This document shows positions 1 to 6,323 of a stretch of DNA of 13,705 bases, in pieces. A program made the translations under genes and the position numbers. Positions within the stretch are counted from its first letter, which is position 1. Each line of letters opens with the position of its first letter. The notes beneath the pieces were generated by a model, which saw only the letters and a list, made by a program, of their open reading frames with translations, was not told the DNA's origin and made no database searches. Source of the DNA: Chloroflexota bacterium (GTDB taxonomy: Bacteria; Chloroflexota; Dehalococcoidia; DSTF01; JACRBR01); contig JACRBR010000353.1 in NCBI GenBank assembly GCA_016213125.1, positions 1-13,705 of the forward strand, given 5' to 3'.

Positions 1-1
1 C

Positions 2-373
2 ACGCTCGTGATCTCCGGCGATACCAACCGCTGCGACAACCTCGTCCGCGCCTCGACAGACGCCGACGTCCTCATCTGCGAGGCCATGAACGCCAACCTC
101 TTCGGCATGATGGTCCAGCGGATCAAGGCAGCCGGCAACGAACGGACCGCCGCCGTCATGGCCGATGTCCCCGACTACCACATGACCACCATCGAGGCGG
201 CTGCGATGGCCCGTGACGCCCGTGTCAAGAAGCTGGTACTTTCGCACCTCATCCCGCCCGTGCCCAACGACGGCCCGCTCACGGACGTGTTCGCCGCCGG
301 CATGAGCGACGTGTTCACGGGGGAGATCCTCGTCGGGAAGGACCTGGTGCGGCTTCACGTGGGGGCCGAGTAG
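2..373 (+). CDS. Metallo-beta-lactamase-fold hydrolase, C-terminal part (5' end outside window)
   Basis: The frame is open from the left edge to TAG at 371-373, so only about the last 123 residues are visible. They begin TLVISGDTNRCDNLV, where SGDT carries the bridging metal-ligand Asp of the metallo-beta-lactamase fold. LVLSHLIPP (from about position 235) carries the last metal-ligand His. The pattern SGDT, then DADVLICEA, then a helix rich in Ala, then LSHLIPP is that of the ribonuclease Z / arylsulfatase-like branch of zinc hydrolases. The HxHxDH motif that would confirm metal binding lies upstream of the window. Substrate cannot be told: tRNA 3' processing, phosphodiester or sulfate ester hydrolysis are all known in this branch. 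A GTG at 8 is an internal codon, not the start. A hairpin at 393-414 follows. Confidence 0.85.
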   Translation, partial: TLVISGDTNRCDNLVRASTDADVLICEAMNANLFGMMVQRIKAAGNERTAAVMADVPDYHMTTIEAAAMARDARVKKLVLSHLIPPVPNDGPLTDVFAAGMSDVFTGEILVGKDLVRLHVGAE

Positions 374-392
374 CCCCCGGAGGGGGGACCGA

Positions 393-414
393 CGGCAACG
401 GAAACCGTATGCCG
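393..414 (+). terminator. Possible terminator of the hydrolase gene
   Basis: CGGCA (393-397) plus ACGG (398-401) pair with CCGT (405-408) and TGCCG (410-414), with loop AAA and one bulged A at 409. The nine-pair stem is followed by a pyrimidine-rich stretch with several T residues (420-431) but no clean T-run. It lies 20 bases after the stop codon and before the acyl-CoA dehydrogenase gene. Plausible rather than certain. Confidence 0.4.
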
Positions 415-520
415 GAAATACATTTCTCTCTACGATCCGGCACCGTTGCAGATACATTGTATGTGGAGGCCATGCGGCCAGCGGAGGTTGAAGACATCCC
501 CGCGGTCGCAACGACAGAGG

Positions 521-1759
521 ATGGTTATCGCTGAAGCACCTGCCACCACGAAGTTCTCGCTCGATCTCGACGACGAGCAACTCCAGCTCCAGAAGTGGGT
601 CCACGAGTTTGCTCGCGATGTTGTGCGCCCCGCGGCCCACGAATGGGACGAGCGCGAAGAGACGCCCTGGCCGATCCTCCAGGAAGCCGCGAAGGTCGGG
701 ATGTACGGCGTCCAGTTCATGGGGCACCTCCAGTCCGACCCGGCCGGCCTCAGGCTCTCCATCGCCATCGAGGAACTCTTCTGGGGCGACGCCGGCATCG
801 GTATGGCGCTCTTCGGTTCCGCGCTCGCCATGGCGGCCATAGCGGGCAACGGCACGCCGCAACAGATCGGCGAGTGGGCGCCCCAGTGCTACGGCACCCC
901 CGAGAAGGTGCAGCTCGGCGCGTTCTGCGTCTCCGAGCCCGATGCCGGCTCCAACGTGGGCGCGATGAAGACCCGCGCCGTGTACGACGCCGTGAAAGAT
1001 GAGTGGGTGCTCAACGGTCAGAAGACCTGGATCTCGAACGGCGGTATCGCTGATGTTCACGTCGTCGTCGCCTCCGTCGATCCGACGCTCGGCACGCGCG
1101 GGCAAGCGTCGTTCGTCGTGCCGCCCGGCACGCCCGGTCTGCGCCAGGGCGTGAAGTTCAAGAAGCACGGCATCCGTGCCTCCCACACCGCCGAGGTCTA
1201 CCTGGACGACGTGCGCGTCCCCGGTAGCTGCCTTCTGGGCGGTAAGGAGAAGCTCGACGCCAAGCTCGCCCGCGCGCGCCAGGGCGGCCGCACCGGCAAG
1301 CAGGCCGCGCGCGGCACCTTCGAGGCCACACGCCCCGCCGTCGGCGCGATGGCCGTCGGCATCGCTCGCGCCGCCTACGAGTGGGCCCTCGACTACGCCA
1401 AGGAGCGGAAGCAGTTCGGCCGTCCGATCATCGAGAACCAGGGCATCAGCTTCATGCTCGCCAACATGCGGACCGAGATCGACGCCTCACGCCTCCTGGT
1501 CTGGCGGGCCGCGTGGATGGCCCGCGCAGGCAAGAAGTTCGAGGGTGGCGAAGGCTCGCAGGCCAAGCTGAAGGCCGGCGAAACCGCCGTCTGGGTCACC
1601 GACCGCGCGATCCAGATCGGCGGCGGCATCGGCTATGTGCGCGAGGCCCCCGTCGAGCGCTGGCACCGCGATGCCAAGATCATGACCATCTTCGAGGGCA
1701 CGTCAGAGATCCAGCAGCTTGTCATCGCGCGCGCCATCTCCGGCATGCGCCTGCCATAG
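521..1759 (+). CDS. Acyl-CoA dehydrogenase (412 aa)
   Basis: Flavoprotein predicted to oxidise an acyl-CoA to the trans-2-enoyl-CoA, passing electrons to ETF; cytoplasmic. Family signatures are clear: FCVSEPDAGSN (135-145), LNGQKTWISNGG (164-175), HGIRASHTAEVYLDDVRVP (216-234), ERKQFGRPIIENQGISFMLA (295-314), and IGGGIGYVREAPVERWHRDA (366-385). The catalytic base is Glu392 in IFEGTSEIQ, at the site of Glu376 of medium-chain acyl-CoA dehydrogenase. Length is normal to slightly long. Start: ATG 521 gives an N-terminus with ordinary family spacing; in-frame ATGs at 446 and 461 would add an Arg-rich stretch unlike the family. The ribosome-binding site is weak (AGAGG abuts the ATG). Odd point: residues 241-269 hold a basic insertion of about 15 residues relative to MCAD. 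Substrate chain length cannot be read from sequence. Confidence 0.95.
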   Translation: MVIAEAPATTKFSLDLDDEQLQLQKWVHEFARDVVRPAAHEWDEREETPWPILQEAAKVGMYGVQFMGHLQSDPAGLRLSIAIEELFWGDAGIGMALFGSALAMAAIAGNGTPQQIGEWAPQCYGTPEKVQLGAFCVSEPDAGSNVGAMKTRAVYDAVKDEWVLNGQKTWISNGGIADVHVVVASVDPTLGTRGQASFVVPPGTPGLRQGVKFKKHGIRASHTAEVYLDDVRVPGSCLLGGKEKLDAKLARARQGGRTGKQAARGTFEATRPAVGAMAVGIARAAYEWALDYAKERKQFGRPIIENQGISFMLANMRTEIDASRLLVWRAAWMARAGKKFEGGEGSQAKLKAGETAVWVTDRAIQIGGGIGYVREAPVERWHRDAKIMTIFEGTSEIQQLVIARAISGMRLP

Positions 1760-1783
1760 GAGCCTCACATTCGGCCGCACCGC

Positions 1784-1812
1784 GGGGCACGCTTCGGCGT
1801 GCCCCTTCTTTA
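1784..1812 (+). terminator. Rho-independent terminator with UUCG tetraloop
   Basis: GGGGCACGC (1784-1792) pairs perfectly with GCGTGCCCC (1797-1805) around TTCG (1793-1796), giving the very stable C(UUCG)G loop. TTCTTTA follows. It lies 24 bases after the acyl-CoA dehydrogenase stop and 15 bases before the next start codon, so the downstream gene would need its own promoter or read-through. Confidence 0.85.
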
Positions 1813-1827
1813 TGGAGACCGTGCCCC

Positions 1828-3096
1828 ATGACCGCATCCGACGCGGACGGCCCCATTCCCGGCTACTACGACAGCCCCTTCCCCGGGGAGGATGGCGGCC
1901 CCCGCCGCCAGATGATCCCGCGCTCGTCCGGCCCCGGCATCGAGCCCGGCGCGGCGCTGGGCGTCGTCTCGCGGCCCCTGCTTATGACGACGATGATCGT
2001 GTTGCGCGATCCCGGCGAGGTGTTCGTCCAGGGGAACACCCCTCCCTCGCCCGAAGCGAAGGGCTGGGTCGAAAAGGTCGACCCCGACACGCTCGAGACG
2101 CGGCGGCGCTCTCCCGACCTTGAAGGCGGCCCGTTCTGGCCCGGCGGCATGCTGGCGCACGCGAACGGCTACCTCTACATGACCTTCGGTCGCTGGTGCC
2201 ACAAGCTCGATCCGGACTGCAACCCCGTCGCGAGCCGCATGCTGCCGCGGGCCATGCCCTACAACAGCCTCGTGGCGTTGAGCGATGGCGTCCTCGTCAT
2301 GAAGAACTTCGTGCGCGACGGGTCGTCGCCGTCGTACTTCACCCTCCTCGATCCGGGGTCCCTCCAGCCGGCCGGCCCCGAGGTCGCGATCCCCGAAGGA
2401 TCCATCGCCCGCATCTCGCGCGATATCAGCGAGGACGGCGAGTTCGTGTACGTCGTCGGCGACCATACCTTCTTCCGCTATCGCTACGAACACGGTCGCC
2501 TCGCCCGCGATGACGCGTGGACCTGCATGTACCGGACTCTTCCCGACGGCGAGCAGTCGTATGGCTGGGATCCCGTCATCGCCGGCGGCTTCGCGTGGTT
2601 CCTTGACAACGGCGCGAACCAGTTCCGCAGCAGCCTTCGCGGGCGCGGGATGGCCACCGGCCCGGTCCACCTGCATCGCGTCAGCACGGCAGATGCCCCC
2701 AATCACACCATGTTCGCCCCGTTCGGCCTTCCGCACGGGACCGTGACGAACCCGCCGCTGATCGACGCGGAGCGCCAGATCGCTGTCACGTACGACAGCG
2801 GTAACGCGCGCATCGCCGGCTTCCGCTACGGCGATGCCGGGTACGAGCGGCTGTGGGACCACCCCTTTGGCGCCGCCAACCACTTTCTCCTTTACCCTGA
2901 CACCGGAGAGATCGCCGTCAACGACTTCGACGGTACGGCCGAACACCTCGTCGTGCTGGATATCGAGACGGGGCGCGAAAAGGCGCGCGCGCCCACGGGA
3001 AGCGCCATGCAGTCGGTCGTGTTCCAGTCACCCGGCTGGAGCCGCGACATCTACACGGCGAGCCTCACCACCTTCTCCCGCGTCTGGACCGGCTAG
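1828..3096 (+). CDS. Conserved hypothetical beta-propeller-like protein (422 aa)
   Basis: I do not recognise a named family. The protein has no signal peptide or membrane segment, so it is probably cytoplasmic. It is rich in short beta-strand stretches separated by turns, in a repeated pattern of hydrophobic strand, Gly/Asp turn and aromatic residue: GYLYMTFGRWCHKLDPD (114-130), NSLVALSDGVLVMKNF (146-161), GEFVYVVGDHTFFRYRYE (204-221), GGFAWFLDNG (253-262), RQIAVTYDSGNARIAGFRY (316-334), GEIAVNDFDGTAEHLVVLD (360-378). This suggests a six- or seven-bladed propeller of the PQQ/WD type. Start: ATG 1828 has TGGAGA at 1813-1818 upstream at good spacing; the same open frame extends far upstream but only as an out-of-frame shadow of the acyl-CoA dehydrogenase. 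The gene sits directly behind a terminator, so it need not be co-transcribed with the dehydrogenase. Reality of the gene is firm, function unknown. Confidence 0.85.
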   Translation: MTASDADGPIPGYYDSPFPGEDGGPRRQMIPRSSGPGIEPGAALGVVSRPLLMTTMIVLRDPGEVFVQGNTPPSPEAKGWVEKVDPDTLETRRRSPDLEGGPFWPGGMLAHANGYLYMTFGRWCHKLDPDCNPVASRMLPRAMPYNSLVALSDGVLVMKNFVRDGSSPSYFTLLDPGSLQPAGPEVAIPEGSIARISRDISEDGEFVYVVGDHTFFRYRYEHGRLARDDAWTCMYRTLPDGEQSYGWDPVIAGGFAWFLDNGANQFRSSLRGRGMATGPVHLHRVSTADAPNHTMFAPFGLPHGTVTNPPLIDAERQIAVTYDSGNARIAGFRYGDAGYERLWDHPFGAANHFLLYPDTGEIAVNDFDGTAEHLVVLDIETGREKARAPTGSAMQSVVFQSPGWSRDIYTASLTTFSRVWTG

Positions 3097-3183
3097 GGGC
3101 TTGTGCTGGCCATCCGGCGCCGTTAGTCTCCGCAGCGGCAACCCCCGCGCAGCGCGCGAACATCGAGTGAAACGGAGATCCAT

Positions 3184-3717
3184 ATGAACCTCGTGGAATT
3201 CATCCAGGCCGAACTCAACCGGCTCCACGCGATGCTGGACCGGACCGTGGCCGACCTGACCCCGGACCAGTGGCATGCCATACCGGCAGGCAACCCGAGG
3301 GCCAACCATATCGCCTTCGAGATGTGGCACTACGCCCGAACCGAGGACAACATCGTCCGCTTCATCCTGCAGGACCGCCGCCCGACCGTCTGGATGGACG
3401 GCGGCTGGGCCGAAAAGCTCGCCCTGCCCCCCGTCGCCCAGGGCACCGGCATGCCGTCAGCGGACGCACAGGCGCTTCGCATCACCGATATCGGCGCCTT
3501 CCTCGAGTACAAAGGCCAGGTCTGGAGGAGCACGGCGGACTGGCTCTCCAACCCCGCCGCGAGTGAGTTCGACAAGGTCATCACCGTGAAGCCCCTGGGC
3601 GAGATGCCGAAGATCCGCGCACTTGGCCAGGTCTGCATGACCCACGGCTTCACCCACCTCGGCGAGTTGGAGCTGATCCGGACCCTCCTGGGCCTCCCGC
3701 CCGCCATCGGTGTGTAA
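3184..3717 (+). CDS. DinB-family (four-helix, metal-binding) protein (177 aa)
   Basis: Predicted DinB/YfiT-fold protein, a four-helix bundle that usually binds a divalent metal through three His and in some members acts as a thiol-dependent transferase. Ligand candidates are His49 in FEMWHYARTEDN (46-56) and His154 and His158 in HGFTHLGELEL (154-164), the usual spacing of one early His and a late HxxxH. Helical N-terminus FIQAELNRLHAMLDRTVADL (6-25) and length near 170 also fit. No partner protein or substrate is indicated. Start ATG 3184 has GGAG at 3174-3177, six bases upstream. A weak promoter candidate TTGTGC (3101-3106), 17 bases, TAGTCT (3124-3129) lies in the 87-base gap after the preceding gene. 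A strong hairpin follows the stop. Confidence 0.85.
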   Translation: MNLVEFIQAELNRLHAMLDRTVADLTPDQWHAIPAGNPRANHIAFEMWHYARTEDNIVRFILQDRRPTVWMDGGWAEKLALPPVAQGTGMPSADAQALRITDIGAFLEYKGQVWRSTADWLSNPAASEFDKVITVKPLGEMPKIRALGQVCMTHGFTHLGELELIRTLLGLPPAIGV

Positions 3718-3745
3718 CCCGGACCCGATCCGCGCCAACGAAGAA

Positions 3746-3772
3746 GGAGGCAGCCAAACGTTGGCTGCCTCC
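3746..3772. terminator. Bidirectional terminator between converging genes
   Basis: GGAGGCAGCCAA (3746-3757) pairs perfectly with TTGGCTGCCTCC (3761-3772) around the three-base loop ACG; A3745-T3773 can add a pair. The minus strand continues into TTCTTCGTT, giving a U-rich tail; the plus strand continues into a less T-rich TCCGTCTTC. It lies 28 bases after the DinB stop and 23 bases beyond the stop of the minus-strand secreted protein, so it can end both transcripts. Confidence 0.85.
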
Positions 3773-3795
3773 TCCGTCTTCAGCCTCAAATCTCC

Positions 3796-5295
3796 CTACG
3801 GACAGGGCCCGATGAGCTTGACCATGAACAGCTGGTCGCCTGAATTGATGCTCCCGTCCTTGTTCAGGTCGATGTTCACCACCTTCGCCGGCGGCGGCAA
3901 TCGCAGGATCTCGGTAATCATCAACAACTGATCGCCGGAGTTCACAACGTTATCGTTGTTGATGGAAGCGATTTCACGCGCATCGCCACAGACATCATTA
4001 TCCGTGTTGGCCAGCGACATGTTCGTGTTGTAGTTCCGGAACTCCACGCCGTCGCGCACGCCATCGTCGTCGCTGTCCGGATCCGCGGGGTTCGGATCGA
4101 GCTGATCGGGCACCCCATCGACGTCCTCGTCTGGCATGACAATCGGGGGAGGCTTGCTGGCCGACGATGTGGGGTCGAACCCCAGCTGGCACTCCGCGCC
4201 GTCCAGCACACGGTCGAAGTCCGAGTCCCCGTTCAATGGGTCGAGCACACCGGTTGCAGACGGACAGGCGGATAGCGGGAGAGTCCCGTTCTCGACTACA
4301 TCGGGCAATCCATCGTTGTCGTCGTCGTTGTCACACGCATCACCCATCCCGTCCGAGTTCGCGCGCGTCGTATCGTCAACCGACTTCGGTGGCGTCTGGT
4401 CGATGAAGTTCTCGTCCGCATTCTCCTGCATGGGGTTGGCGATCCCGGGACAGTTGTCGAAGTCCTCGATGATCCCGTCTCCATCCAGATCGATATTCAA
4501 GATCGGCGTATTCGTCGCCGTCGGGCTCGGCGTGTTCGTCGGCGTATCCGTCGGCGTATGCGTCGGCGTGAACGAGAACACTGGCGTCTGCGTGATCGTG
4601 GGTGTGTCCGTTACCGTCCCCGTGCTCGTGGCCGTTGGGGGGAGGCCGCCGATCGAAACAGTCGCGCCGGCGCAGATGCCCTCCGTCTCCAGGATGGGGT
4701 TGCACGACATTAACTCGTTCGCCGCCTCGTCCGTCACCTGGACTTCCGAGAGATCGAGCGTGGCGTCGCCGTTCGCGGTGGAGTAGTGGACCGTCACCAG
4801 CAGCAACGAATCGCCGGTGTTCATCAGCTGGCCATCCTGGTTGGGATTGATGCACGAGATCAGCGACGAAGCGACGTTAGGATCTTCGTCGCGATCCGCG
4901 ATGGGAGTTGGCGGCGCGCACTGCCAGCCAGAACCACCCATCGCGTTGTTGAAGTCCGGGTTGCAGTCCAGCGCCGGACTCGTGCACGAGCCGGGTACAG
5001 TGGGGTCCATCACCGGCTGCGGTTGCGCAACGACATCGAACGAGAACGCGCCGATCCGCCTGGGGCCGGCGCCGATGTTCACCAGCACCACCCCCGCATC
5101 CAGCGCGGTCGTCCCGGCAGGATACGTACAGGAATCCTGCACCCCCGCAAGCGATAGGTTGCAGTCGACGGAGAGGGACCAGTCTCCCGGAGCCGCGCGT
5201 ACCGGCCCAGATCCAGCGAGGCCAATCACCGTGCCGAAGAGGGCGCCGGCTGTGACAAGACCGGCAAAGAGAAGCAGGGAGAATCGATGGGGCAT
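3796..5295 (-). CDS. Secreted protein: cohesin-like domain, Thr/Pro linker, TSP3 repeats, dockerin-like end (499 aa)
   Basis: Predicted extracellular. Residues 1-34 form a Sec signal peptide (hydrophobic 6-28, cleavage near VRA/APG). Residues 36-217 resemble a cohesin-type beta-sandwich: alternating strands, with GDSLLLVTVHY (161-171), then ATLDLSEVQVTDEAANEL (178-195) as in cohesin C-terminal strands. Unlike most cohesins this domain has eight Cys (45, 56, 104, 111, 126, 148, 198, 208). A Thr/Pro linker (219-265) follows, then Asp-rich TSP3 calcium repeats (267-437, with DNCP, MGDACD, DNDDDNDGLPD). The end holds two dockerin-like EF-hand loops, 444-455 (first position Ser) and 476-487 (DLNKDGSINSGD, perfect). 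Start: ATG 5295 puts the signal peptide at the N-terminus; an in-frame start at 5400 would add 35 residues ahead of it. GGAG lies about 11 bases upstream. No sortase or other anchor is visible. Its tail matches that of the 748-residue protein at 6324-8570. Binding partner unknown. Confidence 0.85.
   Translation of the reverse strand: MPHRFSLLLFAGLVTAGALFGTVIGLAGSGPVRAAPGDWSLSVDCNLSLAGVQDSCTYPAGTTALDAGVVLVNIGAGPRRIGAFSFDVVAQPQPVMDPTVPGSCTSPALDCNPDFNNAMGGSGWQCAPPTPIADRDEDPNVASSLISCINPNQDGQLMNTGDSLLLVTVHYSTANGDATLDLSEVQVTDEAANELMSCNPILETEGICAGATVSIGGLPPTATSTGTVTDTPTITQTPVFSFTPTHTPTDTPTNTPSPTATNTPILNIDLDGDGIIEDFDNCPGIANPMQENADENFIDQTPPKSVDDTTRANSDGMGDACDNDDDNDGLPDVVENGTLPLSACPSATGVLDPLNGDSDFDRVLDGAECQLGFDPTSSASKPPPIVMPDEDVDGVPDQLDPNPADPDSDDDGVRDGVEFRNYNTNMSLANTDNDVCGDAREIASINNDNVVNSGDQLLMITEILRLPPPAKVVNIDLNKDGSINSGDQLFMVKLIGPCP
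4501..4641 (-). repeat. Degenerate 12-bp tandem repeat coding the Thr/Pro linker
   Basis: On the plus strand the unit is roughly GTCGGCGTATNC, clearest at 4546-4572, with more diverged copies on both sides. It encodes alternating T-P and T-x-T-P units between the cohesin-like domain and the calcium repeats. Such linkers are common in secreted Chloroflexota proteins and are often glycosylated; copy number is likely to vary between strains. Confidence 0.75.
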
Positions 5296-5472
5296 GTGTG
5301 TGCTTGCTCCGTTTCGTTCCAGAACTGATAGGCCCACCGGTTCCCCCGACCTGCTGACGAGAATAGCCCGTCGCATATGCAAGACTGTGATATCGCACAC
5401 GGCAATCTGCTAACAATTCCATATCAGTACCAACCGCTGACAAGTTCACCAGTGCTCTGCCGACCCCGGCCA

Positions 5473-5494
5473 GCGCATTAACCGCGCATTAACC
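5473..5494 (+). promoter_or_regulatory. 11-bp tandem direct repeat, possible activator site (Pho-box-like)
   Basis: GCGCATTAACC occurs twice without a gap, at 5473-5483 and 5484-5494. Read as CATTAACC-GCG-CATTAACC, it is an 8-bp element repeated with a 3-bp spacer, the layout of OmpR/PhoB-type sites and close to the cyanobacterial Pho-box core TTAAC. A weak -10 candidate, TAGCCT (5504-5509, TANNNT type), lies nine bases after the second copy, and no good -35 is present, as at activator-dependent promoters. It precedes the phosphatase start by 51 bases and could also act on the diverging secreted-protein gene. The regulator is inferred, not seen. Confidence 0.4.
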
Positions 5495-5505
5495 TGCGTG
5501 CGGTA

Positions 5506-5519
5506 GCCTGAACTCAGGC
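5506..5519. promoter_or_regulatory. Palindrome, possible repressor operator
   Basis: GCCTGA-AC-TCAGGC is a perfect 6+6 inverted repeat with a two-base centre. It overlaps the candidate -10 region of the phosphatase gene and lies 26 bases before its start, the usual place for a dimeric repressor. The short stem and lack of a T-run argue against a terminator. Confidence 0.35.
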
Positions 5520-5545
5520 AAGAGCCCAAAACAAAGAGAAGGTGC

Positions 5546-6316
5546 GTGGGAATAGATCAGGACGAAGCGAACGAACACGACGCCAATGACGCGGTGATCA
5601 AGCGCATCGAGCAGGAGGCCGCGCGTCAGCGGGTGCCGGGCGCGTTTGACATCGCCTTCCTCTCCGGACGCGAGGATGTAACGGAACTGCTCATCATCCG
5701 TCACGGCCAGCAGAGCCTCACTGATAGCATGTCGGTCGGTGAGCTAAATGACCCACCGCTGAGCCAACTAGGGGAGAGCCAGGCCCGCCTCGTCGGCATG
5801 CGGCTCTCGACGGAGCGCATCGATCACGTCTACGCCAGCCCGCTTCGGCGCGCCCGCGAGACCGGCCTGCAGGTCGCCCGCCACCACCGCCTGGAGCCGG
5901 TGATCCTCGACGATCTCAAGGAGGTCGAGGTCTTCCGCGATCTGCCGCCCGACAAGACGCCCCTCGAGGCCCTTGGGCGCCTGAAGCTCGCCGGCGCCCG
6001 CCAGCGCATGATCAGCGAGAAGAGCTGGGATGTGTACCCATTCTCGGAGTCCAGCACGGACTTCCGAAAGCGCATCATCAACGCCATCGAGGGCATCATC
6101 GCAACGCACCCGGGCGAGCGCGTGGCCGTCGCCTGCCATGGAGGCGTCATCAACGCATACATAGGCCACGTCATCGGCTCACGCTACGACATGTTCTTTC
6201 GCCCCGCGCACACGTCCGTCAACGTGGTTGCGGGGGCCGAGGGCATCCGCGCGCTCTACACCTTGAACGACATCACCCATCTCCGCACGGCGGAGGGCGA
6301 ATTCCACAGCGTCTGA
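5546..6316 (+). CDS. Histidine phosphatase superfamily protein (phosphoglycerate-mutase-like, 256 aa)
   Basis: Predicted cytoplasmic phosphatase that works through a phosphohistidine. LLIIRHGQQ (48-56) holds the RHG motif with the nucleophile His53; YASPLRRARETG (96-107) holds the conserved Arg; the acid is probably Glu126 in LKEVEV; VAVACHGGVINAYIGH (193-208) holds the second catalytic His198. C-terminal strands SVNVV and ALYTLND fit the fold. Residues 1-46 form an N-terminal extension of mostly charged residues ahead of the usual RHG strand. Start: GTG 5546 with GAGAAGG at 5536-5542, only three bases away; no ATG occurs before Met62, which is past the active site, so GTG is preferred. Substrate cannot be told: the family covers sugar phosphates, phosphoproteins and cobalamin precursors. 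It converges on the next gene with a seven-base gap and no terminator between. Confidence 0.9.
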   Translation: MGIDQDEANEHDANDAVIKRIEQEAARQRVPGAFDIAFLSGREDVTELLIIRHGQQSLTDSMSVGELNDPPLSQLGESQARLVGMRLSTERIDHVYASPLRRARETGLQVARHHRLEPVILDDLKEVEVFRDLPPDKTPLEALGRLKLAGARQRMISEKSWDVYPFSESSTDFRKRIINAIEGIIATHPGERVAVACHGGVINAYIGHVIGSRYDMFFRPAHTSVNVVAGAEGIRALYTLNDITHLRTAEGEFHSV

Positions 6317-6323
6317 TCGCCCG

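Noticed and set aside
361..378. GGGGGC / GCCCCC inverted repeat across the hydrolase stop codon
   Set aside because: Six pairs, no T-run after it and a G-run instead; the hairpin at 393-414 is the better terminator.
1381..1827. Upstream extension of the 422-residue protein's frame into the acyl-CoA dehydrogenase
   Set aside because: Arg-rich translation typical of a shifted frame in GC-rich DNA, crosses the terminator at 1784-1812, and ATG 1828 has its own ribosome-binding site.
1810..2946. Minus-strand open frame (378 residues) opposite the propeller-like gene
   Set aside because: Composition is that of an antisense shadow; the plus-strand frame has the ribosome-binding site and the strand pattern of a folded protein.
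4501..4641. Possible CRISPR-like or regulatory short tandem array
   Set aside because: Units are about 12 bases, degenerate and in frame with a Thr/Pro linker; no spacers of constant length.
4136..4786. Plus-strand open frame (216 residues) with Val/Gly repeats
   Set aside because: The Val/Gly repeats are the antisense of the Thr/Pro linker codons; no start signal and no domain.
5388..5416. TTGTTA / 17 bases / ATATCA as a promoter for the cohesin-like gene
   Set aside because: The -10 has almost no match to consensus at 17-base spacing and only a partial one at 18; not enough to list.
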